Shown here piece after piece: positions 44,182 through 51,589 of a stretch of 64,000 bases of DNA. The notes beneath the pieces are model-generated. The model saw only the letters and a program-made list of their open reading frames with translations. It was not told where the DNA came from and did no database searches. The position numbers and the translations under genes were made by a program. This DNA comes from Bythopirellula polymerisocia (lineage in GTDB: Bacteria; Planctomycetota; Planctomycetia; Pirellulales; Lacipirellulaceae): positions 1 through 64,000 of the forward strand of contig NZ_SJPS01000008.1 of assembly GCF_007860015.1 (NCBI RefSeq). The letters are read 5' to 3'. Positions within the stretch are counted from its first letter, which is position 1; every line of letters starts with the position of its first letter.

Positions 44182-44252
44182 CTGCGGGAGTTGGACTCGA
44201 ACTAACATCAGAGCGTTCAGAGCGCCCCGTCCTACCGTTGAACGACCCCGCA
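44182..44252 (-). tRNA. tRNA-Gln(CTG)
   Basis: Anticodon loop CTCTGAA; acceptor TGCGGGG/TCCCGCA with T1-A72 and discriminator G, typical for glutamine. The T-stem has one A-C mismatch. Confidence 0.87.
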
Positions 44253-44268
44253 TAAGTTTTCGCACTAG

Positions 44269-44343
44269 TTCCGGGGGTAGGAATCGAACCTACGGACTCC
44301 TGCTTCAAAGGCAGGCATCACTACCAGCAGCGACGACCCCGGA
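44269..44343 (-). tRNA. tRNA-Gln(TTG)
   Basis: Anticodon loop CTTTGAA in CCTGC/GCAGG; acceptor TCCGGGG/CCCCGGA perfect, with T1-A72; discriminator A. Confidence 0.9.
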
Positions 44344-44363
44344 ATGCTTACTCGCATTACAAA

Positions 44364-44435
44364 AGTACCCTGTGGGGGTCGAACCCACCTCGCCAGCTTG
44401 AAAGGCTGGAACCTTTACCTCTCGGCCAAGGGCAC
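44364..44435 (-). tRNA. tRNA-Glu(TTC), copy 1
   Basis: Anticodon loop CTTTCAA in CCAGC/GCTGG; acceptor GTGCCCT/AGGGTAC; discriminator T. It differs strongly from the second Glu(TTC) at 45316. Confidence 0.88.
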
Positions 44436-44441
44436 GCATAG

Positions 44442-44516
44442 CTGCGGAGGCAGGAATCGAACCTGCGTCTAAGTGATTAACAGTCGCCCTCCCGTACCAA
44501 CACAGGACCCACCGCA
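44442..44516 (-). tRNA. tRNA-Asn(GTT)
   Basis: Anticodon loop CTGTTAA; acceptor TGCGGTG/CTCCGCA with one T-T mismatch, T1-A72 and discriminator G, as expected for asparagine. The anticodon stem has one C-A mismatch. Confidence 0.87.
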
Positions 44517-44524
44517 TCAACTAG

Positions 44525-44614
44525 TCAGGACGGCTGGATTCGAACCAGCGATCTCCTGCTTCCAAAGCAGGCCCAGTATTTTTGAAAAGCTGGACCAAGC
44601 TATCCCACGTCCTG
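44525..44614 (-). tRNA. tRNA-Pro(TGG) with expanded D-arm, copy 1
   Basis: Anticodon loop TTTGGAA in CCTGC/GCAGG; acceptor CAGGACG/CGTCCTG perfect, with the C1-G72 and A73 proline identity bases. The D-region is 36 nt and contains CCAG-N13-CTGG, an extra hairpin. Confidence 0.78.
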
Positions 44615-44619
44615 AAAAA

Positions 44620-44690
44620 TGCGCCCAGCCGGAATCGAACCGACACATCCTGCATGGCAAGCAGGAAGGCTGCCACTACATCATGGACGC
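44620..44690 (-). tRNA. tRNA-Gly(GCC)
   Basis: Anticodon loop TTGCCAT in CCTGC/GCAGG; acceptor GCGTCCA/TGGGCGC; discriminator A. It is the only glycine gene in the array; GGA/GGG have no reader here. Confidence 0.9.
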
Positions 44691-44732
44691 AAGCTATTGC
44701 TAACCAAATTGTCAAAGATCAAAGATCAACAG

Positions 44733-44804
44733 AGCACCGGGTCGGACTCGAACCGACGTCGCCGCTGTACGAGAGCGGAATCTTCGCCACTAGACGACCA
44801 GTGC
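44733..44804 (-). tRNA. tRNA-Thr(CGT)
   Basis: Anticodon loop CTCGTAC in CCGCT/AGCGG; acceptor GCACTGG/CCGGTGC; discriminator T. Confidence 0.92.
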
Positions 44805-44818
44805 TTTGTTTTAACCAG

Positions 44819-44891
44819 TGGGACCAGAGGGACTCGAACCCTCACCCCGCCGGTTAAGAGCCGGGGATGCTGCCGCTAACACCTCAGTCCC
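44819..44891 (-). tRNA. tRNA-Lys(CTT)
   Basis: Anticodon loop CTCTTAA in a 4-bp CCGG/CCGG stem; acceptor GGGACTG/TGGTCCC; discriminator A. Confidence 0.9.
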
Positions 44892-44908
44892 AAGTTTTCT
44901 TCTTGTAA

Positions 44909-44981
44909 TTGGCGTGGAAGGAATTGAACCTTCGGCCTGCGACTTATAAGGTCGCCGCTCTCACCACTGAGCTACACGCCA
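44909..44981 (-). tRNA. tRNA-Ile(TAT)
   Basis: Anticodon loop CTTATAA in GCGAC/GTCGC; acceptor TGGCGTG/CACGCCA perfect; discriminator A. Bacteria usually read AUA with a lysidine-modified CAT tRNA, so a TAT anticodon is rare. Confidence 0.9.
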
Positions 44982-44985
44982 GTAG

Positions 44986-45057
44986 TCGGGCCGGAGGGAT
45001 TCGAACCCACACCCACCTGATTAAAAGTCAGGGATGGTTCCGTTACACCACAACCCG
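44986..45057 (-). tRNA. tRNA-Lys(TTT)
   Basis: Anticodon loop CTTTTAA in CCTGA/TCAGG; acceptor CGGGTTG/CGGCCCG; discriminator A. One T-T mismatch in the T-stem. Confidence 0.9.
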
Positions 45058-45137
45058 AGAGTTGGTTGGGCGTATTTGTTTACATCGCAGGACAGTTGAC
45101 ATCTTGTTTCTCCTTTCGATTCGTAGAACGTTGAAAG

Positions 45138-45224
45138 TGGTAGCCCTGGGAATTGAACTCAGCGCAACTCGGTTATCAGCCGCCAGTATCAATAAACTCT
45201 GGGGGCAACCAGCCCTCGACTACC
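45138..45224 (-). tRNA. tRNA-Ile(GAT) with expanded D-arm
   Basis: Anticodon loop CTGATAA with a weak CGG/CCG stem; acceptor GGTAGTC/GGCTACC pairs. The D-region is 33 nt and contains an extra CCAG-N12-CTGG hairpin before the anticodon stem. The T-stem has an A-C mismatch. Confidence 0.72.
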
Positions 45225-45231
45225 ATCTAAG

Positions 45232-45304
45232 TCGGGCGATTCGGAGTTGAACCGAAACCCTCCTGCTCCCAAAGCAGGCGTGCTTCCATCTGCACCTCCG
45301 CCCG
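45232..45304 (-). tRNA. tRNA-Pro(TGG), copy 2
   Basis: Anticodon loop TTTGGGA in CCTGC/GCAGG; acceptor CGGGCGG/TCGCCCG with C1-G72 and A73. Normal D-arm, unlike copy 1. Confidence 0.9.
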
Positions 45305-45315
45305 ATATTTATCAG

Positions 45316-45387
45316 TACCCCGTGAGGGAATCGAACCCTCATCAGCAGATTGAAAGCCTGCTATCCTTGCCAATAGACCAACGGGGC
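45316..45387 (-). tRNA. tRNA-Glu(TTC), copy 2
   Basis: Anticodon loop CTTTCAA in GCAGG/TCTGC; acceptor GCCCCGT/ACGGGGT; discriminator A. Its 5' acceptor strand is identical to that of the damaged Glu(CTC) gene. Confidence 0.92.
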
Positions 45388-45425
45388 ATGTTGTAATTCT
45401 TTTATAGCGCACCGGTAGCGCAAAG

Positions 45426-45497
45426 TGGGCTGGGAGGCGCTCGAATCCTCGTATGCGGTGCTTCAAACCGCCGCTATACCATCTCAGCTACCAGCCC
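45426..45497 (-). tRNA. tRNA-Phe(GAA)
   Basis: Anticodon loop TTGAAGC in GCGGT/ACCGC; acceptor GGGCTGG/CCAGCCC perfect; discriminator A. The normally invariant G53-C61 pair of the T-stem is replaced by A and G. First gene of the array in the direction of transcription. Confidence 0.85.
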
Positions 45498-45540
45498 AAA
45501 GTTGTTTTGGGGACCGCCTCTTTGATCGAGAGGAGCCAAC

Positions 45541-45572
45541 AAAAAAAGCCCGGTGTCGCTATGACACCGGGC
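45541..45572 (-). terminator. Strong terminator just upstream of the tRNA array
   Basis: A perfect 10-bp stem GCCCGGTGTC/GACACCGGGC with a 5-nt loop. On the minus strand it is followed by TTTTTTTG. It ends the transcript of the 42-codon frame at 45603-45731 and insulates the array 44 nt further on. Confidence 0.85.
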
Positions 45573-45602
45573 CTTGTGGCTCATCAAAGAGTAGGCCAAG
45601 TG

Positions 45603-45731
45603 TCATAATCTCCCATTACCGCTGGCAAGCGCATATATGAGCTGTTCATTCACCGGTTGGGCAAATGATTTATCAGCCGGCAAATATGCAGCCAGAGATC
45701 GGGCTATGAAACTTGGTCTTAAATGATTCAT
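45603..45731 (-). CDS. 42-aa putative small protein upstream of the array
   Basis: ATG at 45731 with a GAGGTAA-type ribosome binding site 6-12 nt upstream and a TATATT box before that; TGA at 45603, then the strong terminator 31 nt later. The product starts MNHLRPSFIARSLAAY; no family recognised. The complete set of signals makes a small transcription unit likely, but the peptide itself is unproven. Confidence 0.42.
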   Translation of the reverse strand: MNHLRPSFIARSLAAYLPADKSFAQPVNEQLIYALASGNGRL

Positions 45732-46368
45732 TTTGGTTACCTCTATCTAAAATATACCCCATTATTGGAGTAATGTTTCGTTAGTCTCTCTATTAGAGTG
45801 TCAAATCGGCATTTGGTTCGTGCAAAATTCTGAAATACGTAATAATGTTTGTGACTTTCCTCACAATGTGGGCGGCTGAGGATCCTGGGAAAGTCGAGGA
45901 AATTCAAGTGAACAATAGTATTTGCCCGCATAGAGAGCTAATCGGTCCAGTGTGCACTGTTGCAACTTATCACTCATCACTCAACTCCCGTCCAGACTCG
46001 TCCTTTAATCTGTGAACTAACCACTGCGGCCCAATGACATAACGGGGAGCATTTCTAGAGCCGTTGTGTCTTCGTAGTCCGCATCTTCATCCTTTCAAAA
46101 CTCATCCCCTCACTATTCATCACTTTGCTCCCCTCTACATCCCTGCGACTCGGCGGTGAAGATCTTCTCCCCTTCCACCAGACCCCTGATCCCCATTCAG
46201 ACTAGCACCTCGTAACTCGTAATTCGAAACTACTTTTGGCCCAAAGAATCTTGTAGTAATCGGCCAGCCGATTACAGATAATGCAAGAGCCAACCACTAG
46301 GCCCATTCATTGAAAATATTTCTGCGCAACACAAGAATTGTTTGCCTGGCTTGGGAATCAGCAACGTA

Positions 46369-46519
46369 GGAACAGGAGGCAACTGAGTGAACAGAGAGAA
46401 TGAAAGAAATGAAGATAGAATCGCTAATCTTCGCTAATTGGATTAGTGCTGATTGGCGTAGATTAGTGTTCCTCTACTATCTTATTCATTCCCTCCGTTT
46501 TCTCTGCAACCTCATGTTC
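46369..46519. repeat. GGAACAGGAGGCA-type dispersed repeat, copy 1
   Basis: It opens GGAACAGGAGGCAACTGAG with AACAGAGAGAATGAA following and ends with the partly complementary CCGTTTTCTCTGCAACCTC..GTTC. A related unit lies at 59055-59162. Function unknown. Confidence 0.5.
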
Positions 46520-46694
46520 AATAGGAGTTTGGTTTTTGGCCGCACTGGGGCCTTTGCTTCCCCCTGTTTCAACCAACCTACGCGAGGTACCCAAGATGCC
46601 GAAATTTATCTTGAGCCGTTTTTCACTTGGACTGCCGTTTGTCTCAAAGTGACGTCCGTCGGGGGGCTCAGAGGGTAGGCGAGGCTGAGCGGGC

Positions 46695-46831
46695 GAATAA
46701 TATTGTGTTACAAAACTCCCCTGATTTGACAACGATGTATTTTACGCAAGCCTCGACCCGCTAACGAGTTGAAGCGATTCTGACCGACGAAAAGGGAGGG
46801 AGTTTTTTAATAAAAAAACGTTTCGTCAAAA
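46695..46831 (+). repeat. Decayed copy of the HTH-gene 3' end and tail
   Basis: It matches, in opposite orientation, the end of the HTH gene and the sequence after it at 58205-58345. Shared landmarks in order: AATAATATT, CAAAACTCCCCTG (ACCCCCCTG in the other), CTAAC.AGTTG.AGCGATTCTG, and TTTTTTAATAAAAAAA followed by CGTCAAAAA. It appears to be a remnant of the same element. Confidence 0.65.
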
Positions 46832-46917
46832 AAGAACCCCTCAAACAGGGGGCAGTGGTGGCTCCATCCGTCCATTCACTCACGTTCGCAGAAAGCCAAT
46901 CGTCGCTACGGTCTTTT

Positions 46918-47038
46918 GTAGGATGGCGTGCATGCACCCATCTTTCGATGCGTAAGCCGATGCAGATGGGTGAACCTGCTGGCCGACTTATTTGCGAAGC
47001 GTTGAGTATCCCTCAGACAGCAGAACCACCCATCCTAC
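46918..47038. repeat. TAGGATGGGTG palindromic repeat, copy 1
   Basis: Outer arms GTAGGATGG and CACCCATCCTAC; inner landmarks CACCCATCTTTCG, GCAGATGGGTGA and CAGAACCACCCATCCTAC occur in the same order as in 59680-59798. The centre differs between copies. Confidence 0.7.
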
Positions 47039-47334
47039 CCTCTGCGCCTCCGCGATGGCAAAAATCTTCCCCCAGCAAAATAGAGGCTAGATATTTGAGG
47101 ACAGAGGCTAGCCAGAATGCAGTTTGCGGAATGATTTATGTCTTTTTCCCCTCGGCGCTGAGAGGTGTCTTCCTGACTAGCGCCTCGCGCCTACTTCCCT
47201 GGTGGCCCAAAAATAGTCTCTAAACACTGCGCCCTGATTCCTTATAATGAAGCTCATCGCAAGGCACAAGTTTTCCCATTGTCTTACGAACTGAGAAGTT
47301 CGCACCGGTTCAGATGTTTAAGGAAGAAATAGAA

Positions 47335-47430
47335 CGCGGATAAACGCTGATTGGGCGGATGTTGCGCGGATTAGAATTGATTGTCTTGTTTCGGATCAGC
47401 GAAACTCTGCTGATTCTGCGTTTGTCCGCG
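47335..47430. repeat. CGCGGATAAACGC palindrome
   Basis: CGCGGATAAACGCTGAT and CTGATTCTGCGTTTGTCCGCG are near-complementary arms 60 nt apart. Sequences of this wording are common between genes in many bacterial genomes. Confidence 0.5.
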
Positions 47431-47789
47431 TCTAATTTCCCCTCTTTAATCCTGCTGAAATAGATTTGCGTAAGCGGCGAGTAATTGAATCAATAGTATC
47501 ACGAAAAGTCTCGAAAAAGAGCTGAACCACCCAAGCACCGGATATTCTACTTTTTTTGAATTCTTGTGTTTTTCGTGGCCATTAAATCCCCTCTCAGTTC
47601 CCTACGTACCTTCCTAATCAATCTTCCATACCTTCCGAACAAAAGTCAGGCCGAGAGGATCTATATGCGTTGCAATTCTCCGGTCACTTACATTCCCGGC
47701 GCGCCGAACTACTTTCCGCAACCTGATCTTCATGCCCCAATCCCAAGCCCCCGAATCCCAGTCTCCCCGACTTTTTTTGTCTATCCCCC

Positions 47790-48350
47790 CTAGGCCTTAG
47801 GTTCATCCGGGGCAAGGTAAAACGATCTCAGCACTAGACCGATTGCACCACAGACAAGCAGAGCGTCGGCAATGTTGAAATTGGGCCAGACCCATTGGTC
47901 GCTCACCTGAAAGAGGATCCAATCTCGGACGGCGTAGACGGTTTCGCCATGCCTCCGGGGATCGAACATGTCCCAAGTGAGTCCCGAGAATCCTGCCCGG
48001 TCGTAGAAGTTGCCGAGCACTCCTCCCATGATCGCGCCCAAGGCGGTCGTGAGCCAGAAATCCTCTGCAGCGCGATAGTGGAACAGCCAGACGGGAATCG
48101 CGATGGCCGCCAGGACCGAGAAGAAACCAAAAATCCAGACCTTGCCCTGCCCTATGCCAAACAAGGCCCCTTCGTTGAGGCTTTTTTGAATGCCGACGTG
48201 ACCTTCAATCAGCCACCACTCGCTGCCGTGGAAAAGTTCATCGCTGGAAAAAACGAGATGCTTGCTCCAGAGATCAGCAAAGCAGCCAACCGTTGCGAGC
48301 AAGAGAAACCACAGCACCCGATGGGGCCAGAGACTTGAGGAATGTTCCAT
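47790..48350 (-). CDS. lspA: Lipoprotein signal peptidase (signal peptidase II)
   Basis: A 186-aa inner-membrane aspartic protease with four helices. Signature motifs: GGVLGNFYDR (about 109-118) and NFNIADALLVCG (about 158-169), holding the two catalytic Asp residues. It removes signal peptides from diacylated prolipoproteins. It lies 55 nt downstream of a DksA/TraR-type gene on the same strand, probably in one operon. Confidence 0.95.
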   Translation of the reverse strand: MEHSSSLWPHRVLWFLLLATVGCFADLWSKHLVFSSDELFHGSEWWLIEGHVGIQKSLNEGALFGIGQGKVWIFGFFSVLAAIAIPVWLFHYRAAEDFWLTTALGAIMGGVLGNFYDRAGFSGLTWDMFDPRRHGETVYAVRDWILFQVSDQWVWPNFNIADALLVCGAIGLVLRSFYLAPDEPKA

Positions 48351-48405
48351 ACTCCCGTTATGCCTCGATCAGGGGTGTATCAGCTCCCAGCCAACCCCAG
48401 CGTTA

Positions 48406-48780
48406 TTAACCAGCCAAGCCCTTCGAGTCACGGGACGATGCACACTTGACGCAGTATGGGGTGTGAGGAATCGCATTGAGGCGTGTCTTGGGGATCACTC
48501 CGCTACACTCCTCGCACGTGCCATACGACTTGTTCTCGATCCGAACCAATGCTTTATCAATCAAACCCAGGGTGTCTTCTTCGGTCGCCAGCAAACTTAG
48601 CGTAAATTCTTGCTCGAAGTTGTCGCTACCAAGTTCAGCCATGTGAATCGGCATGCTCGAAGGCTCATGGTTTTCGTTACCCAATGCCTCGTCAGCCATC
48701 GATGTCACGTCATTTCGCAACCTGGAACGGAGCATAAGTAACCGCTCCTTGTAAACCTTCATATCAGCCAAGTTCATCAA
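48406..48780 (-). CDS. DksA/TraR-family zinc-finger regulator
   Basis: A 124-aa protein: N-terminal coiled coil, then a C4 zinc finger CEEC...CVKC (about 93-114). DksA-type factors bind in the RNA polymerase secondary channel and tune transcription, often with ppGpp. No acidic DxxDxA tip motif is obvious; the segment between helices reads MPIHMAELGSDNF. Co-directional with lspA. Confidence 0.9.
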   Translation of the reverse strand: MMNLADMKVYKERLLMLRSRLRNDVTSMADEALGNENHEPSSMPIHMAELGSDNFEQEFTLSLLATEEDTLGLIDKALVRIENKSYGTCEECSGVIPKTRLNAIPHTPYCVKCASSRDSKGLAG

Positions 48781-49299
48781 TGTTCTCCGAAAAAGTGATC
48801 ACCCCCAGCGAACGTCATGCGATGGAGGCCAGACCCGTTATTTTACCGAGCCATATTGCCTGCGTCAAACGTTTTCTCTTACAAAGAAAGCCGCGTAACT
48901 TCTTTGGTCACAACACCTTGGGAGCATCCTAACGCTCTGAAGAAACCGCTGGCTACTAGTCCGCCGAGAACTATCGGATTCTCTGGATTTCCCTGCTATT
49001 CCATTGACCCAAGACCGGCTACAAGCTCACAAGAATCCCCCTTGCCATACCGTGATCTTCTGTTCGTCGCCTGGAATTTACGGGTGCCCCAAAGGGACTA
49101 CCTTTTAGGCCCTCGGCAGACGCCCTGCCCTGAGTTGCAGGAGTTTCCTGTCCGCACTAGACTGGGATAAGTCGTTTAGTTGTTTGTGCTTAGCGGCCTG
49201 ATTTATAACTTTCATCTCCGCCAGTGTGTTTTAACGGAGCGCGCACGGCTTGTTCCGGCCTAACCGTACTGCTGTGCGCAGAGTAATTGCGGAGTTTGT
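48781..49299. other. Intergenic region between divergent dksA-like and thrC genes
   Basis: About 520 nt carrying two divergent promoter regions; no gene or repeat identified. Confidence 0.4.
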
Positions 49300-50703
49300 G
49301 TGGCTATCTCGACCGATCAGGCGTTTCAACGATGTTTGTCTCCCAGTTGTGGAGCGACCTACGACATTGGCGAAGCGCGCACCGCGTGTGGTGAATGCGA
49401 TGGTCTGTTGGATGTCGCTTACGATTGGGATCGCTTGCCCGTTCCCAGTTCCCTCAAAGAGTTTGAGAAGAAATGGTCCCGCCGCAACGAGCCCCTTTGC
49501 AAGAGCGGTGTCTGGCGTTTTCACGACCTGCTTCCATTTGCTCCCCCAGAGAAGATTGTCACCATCGGCGAGGGACAAACGCTGCTGGCACCCTCGGATG
49601 GTGTTGCCCAGTACATTGGCCTCAACGCCGGGCAGTTATTCCTACAGTACGAAGGGATGAATCCTTCGGGTAGTTTCAAAGACAATGGCATGACCGCGGC
49701 GTTTACCCACGCACATACCATCGGCGCTAAGCGGGCCGCATGCGCTTCAACTGGCAATACCAGCGCTTCGCTTGCGCTCTATTGCGGTGTAAGCAAGCTG
49801 ATGCAAGCGGTGATCTTCATCGGCTCAGGTAAAATCTCCTACGGCAAGCTCTCCCAAGCACTTGACTACGGGGCACTAACGCTGCAAATCTCTGGTGATT
49901 TCGACGACGCCATGCACCGGGTTCGCCAAGTGAGCGAGCAGCTTGGCATCTACCTGGTAAACAGCGTGAATCCCTTCCGGCTCGAAGGGCAGAAAACCAT
50001 CATGTACCGGGTGCTCGAAAGCCTCGACTGGGAAGTGCCTGACTGGATAGTCGTGCCGGGGGGCAACCTGGGCAATAGCTCCGCGTTTGGGAAGGCCTTC
50101 ATGGAACTCAAAGAGTTGGGCCTCATCGACCGCGTTCCTCGGCTAGCGATCATCAATGCGGCGGGTGCCGATACGCTCTACCAGTTGTTCGAAGTAAATG
50201 GCCAGCGCTGGAACGGCGGGGATATCGACCGAGCGGCCACGACTGACTACTACGAGGAGTTGGATAAGAATCACTCTCGGGCGTCGACAATTGCCAGTGC
50301 CATTGAAATCAATCGCCCGGTGAACTATCAAAAATGCCTGCGGGCACTCGACGTTTGTGACGGCGTGGTTTGGGAGGTGACCGACCAGCAGATACTCGAC
50401 GCAAAGGCTCAGGTCGGCGCCCACGGACTGGGCTGCGAACCGGCTAGTGCTGCCAGCGTGGCGGGTGCGAAATTACTTTGCTCGGAGGGGGTCATTGCTC
50501 CGTCGGAACGTGTCGTCTGCATACTCACCGGTCATCAACTTAAAGATCCCACCGCCACCGTGGCCTACCACACAACTGATCAAGATGAGTTCAACCGGAT
50601 ATTGGGGAGCCGAGGAGTCCAACGAGCGGAATTCGCTAATCGGGCAGTAGCGGTGGCCAACGATCTTGAAGAGATTGTCCGGGCGATACAATTGAATAGC
50701 TAG
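49300..50703 (+). CDS. thrC: Threonine synthase
   Basis: A 467-aa PLP enzyme with a GTG start and a GGAG 5 nt upstream. An N-terminal zinc-ribbon-like CxxxxC...CGEC segment (about 12-34) precedes the fold type II core. The PLP lysine lies in NPSGSFKDNGM; the glycine-rich VVPGGNLGNSSAFGKA loop binds phosphate. It converts O-phosphohomoserine to threonine. dapB follows by 49 nt, so aspartate-family genes cluster here. Confidence 0.93.
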   Translation: MAISTDQAFQRCLSPSCGATYDIGEARTACGECDGLLDVAYDWDRLPVPSSLKEFEKKWSRRNEPLCKSGVWRFHDLLPFAPPEKIVTIGEGQTLLAPSDGVAQYIGLNAGQLFLQYEGMNPSGSFKDNGMTAAFTHAHTIGAKRAACASTGNTSASLALYCGVSKLMQAVIFIGSGKISYGKLSQALDYGALTLQISGDFDDAMHRVRQVSEQLGIYLVNSVNPFRLEGQKTIMYRVLESLDWEVPDWIVVPGGNLGNSSAFGKAFMELKELGLIDRVPRLAIINAAGADTLYQLFEVNGQRWNGGDIDRAATTDYYEELDKNHSRASTIASAIEINRPVNYQKCLRALDVCDGVVWEVTDQQILDAKAQVGAHGLGCEPASAASVAGAKLLCSEGVIAPSERVVCILTGHQLKDPTATVAYHTTDQDEFNRILGSRGVQRAEFANRAVAVANDLEEIVRAIQLNS

Positions 50704-50752
50704 TTCCGTCCGAATCATAGTTTCGTGTGTTCGTTTCCGGGAGGGTAGTGCC

Positions 50753-51541
50753 ATGAAAATTGCAGTACACGGCGCAGCGGGTCGCATGGGACAACGAGTC
50801 GTGGCGGTGGCCAGCGCTGACAGCCGGTATCAAGTCGTCGCCGCGTTGGAATCGGCAACCCACCCTGCCCTGGGCCAGGATGCCGGGTTGCTCGCTGGCG
50901 TGGGTAATCTTGGAGTACCTCTTGCGGTAGTTGGCGAGTCCGACGCCGATGTGGTGATCGATTTCTCGGTTCCTGATGCAGCCATAGCTGTGCTGACCCA
51001 TTGCCTGGAATTCAAGAAACCGCTTGTGATCGCCACGACCGGGTTTGATGTCCCCCAAGACGAGTTTATCCGTGAGTCCGCGCGTACGCTTCCCATAGTT
51101 TGGGCACCGAGTATGAGTCCTGCGGTGAATCTTTTGATGAAACTCACCGAGATCGCCGCCATATCACTGCGCGAACTGCCAACAGGCGTAGATGTCGAAA
51201 TCATTGAGCGGCATCACCGCTTCAAGGAAGACGCTCCCAGCGGCACTGCCCTCAGATTTGGTAACATCGTCGCCGAGGCGATGGGCCAATCGTCACACAT
51301 CCACGGCCGACATGGCAGGCCCGGCGAGCGACCGCGCAACGAGATCGGCTACCATGCGCTTCGCTCGGGCGACAATCCTGGCGAACATACCATCGTGTTC
51401 GGTATGTTAGGTGAGACAATCGAACTGAAGGTCGCCGCCTCCAACCGTGATTGCTACGCTCAGGGCGCCCTGCTCGCCGCCGATTGGATCATCGATAAGC
51501 CCGCAGGCCTTTATAGCATGAATGATGTGCTTGGCCTTTAG
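50753..51541 (+). CDS. dapB: 4-hydroxy-tetrahydrodipicolinate reductase
   Basis: A 262-aa enzyme. It has a Rossmann fold with HGAAGRMGQ (6-14), the active-site segment EIIERHHRFKEDAPSGTA and the C-terminal tetramer region. It reduces HTPA to tetrahydrodipicolinate with NAD(P)H in lysine/diaminopimelate synthesis. A GGGAGG ribosome binding site lies upstream. Second gene after thrC. Confidence 0.96.
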   Translation: MKIAVHGAAGRMGQRVVAVASADSRYQVVAALESATHPALGQDAGLLAGVGNLGVPLAVVGESDADVVIDFSVPDAAIAVLTHCLEFKKPLVIATTGFDVPQDEFIRESARTLPIVWAPSMSPAVNLLMKLTEIAAISLRELPTGVDVEIIERHHRFKEDAPSGTALRFGNIVAEAMGQSSHIHGRHGRPGERPRNEIGYHALRSGDNPGEHTIVFGMLGETIELKVAASNRDCYAQGALLAADWIIDKPAGLYSMNDVLGL

Positions 51542-51589
51542 TGTTTTGTGTCCTTCTCCTCTTCCCCGTATCCTGTCCCTTCCCCTGCC

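Larger units (their letters stand above)
45732..47789. other. 2-kb gene-free, repeat-rich region
   Basis: No protein gene is supported. It contains a GGAACAGGAGG-type palindrome (46369-46519), a decayed HTH-element tail (46695-46831), a 121-bp TAGGATGGGTG repeat (46918-47038) and a CGCGGATAAACGC/GCGTTTGTCCGCG palindrome (47335-47430). Reading frames at 46400 and 46855 run through these repeats. Confidence 0.55.

Noticed and set aside
42022..45497. Array as part of an intact prophage
   Set aside because: No capsid, portal, tail, large terminase or integrase gene lies within the window around it; the small-terminase-like HTH gene is 13 kb away and alone.
42059..45640. Many plus- and minus-strand reading frames of 60-180 codons across the tRNA array
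   Set aside because: They are translations of tRNA genes (repeated GFEPT/ESNP/RTH-like words come from T-loops) and have no start signals.
46400..47223. Two plus-strand frames of 92 and 122 codons
   Set aside because: They run through dispersed palindromic repeats, have no ribosome binding site and no recognisable domain.
48817..49170. 117-codon plus-strand frame before thrC
   Set aside because: No ribosome binding site or domain and located in a divergent promoter region.
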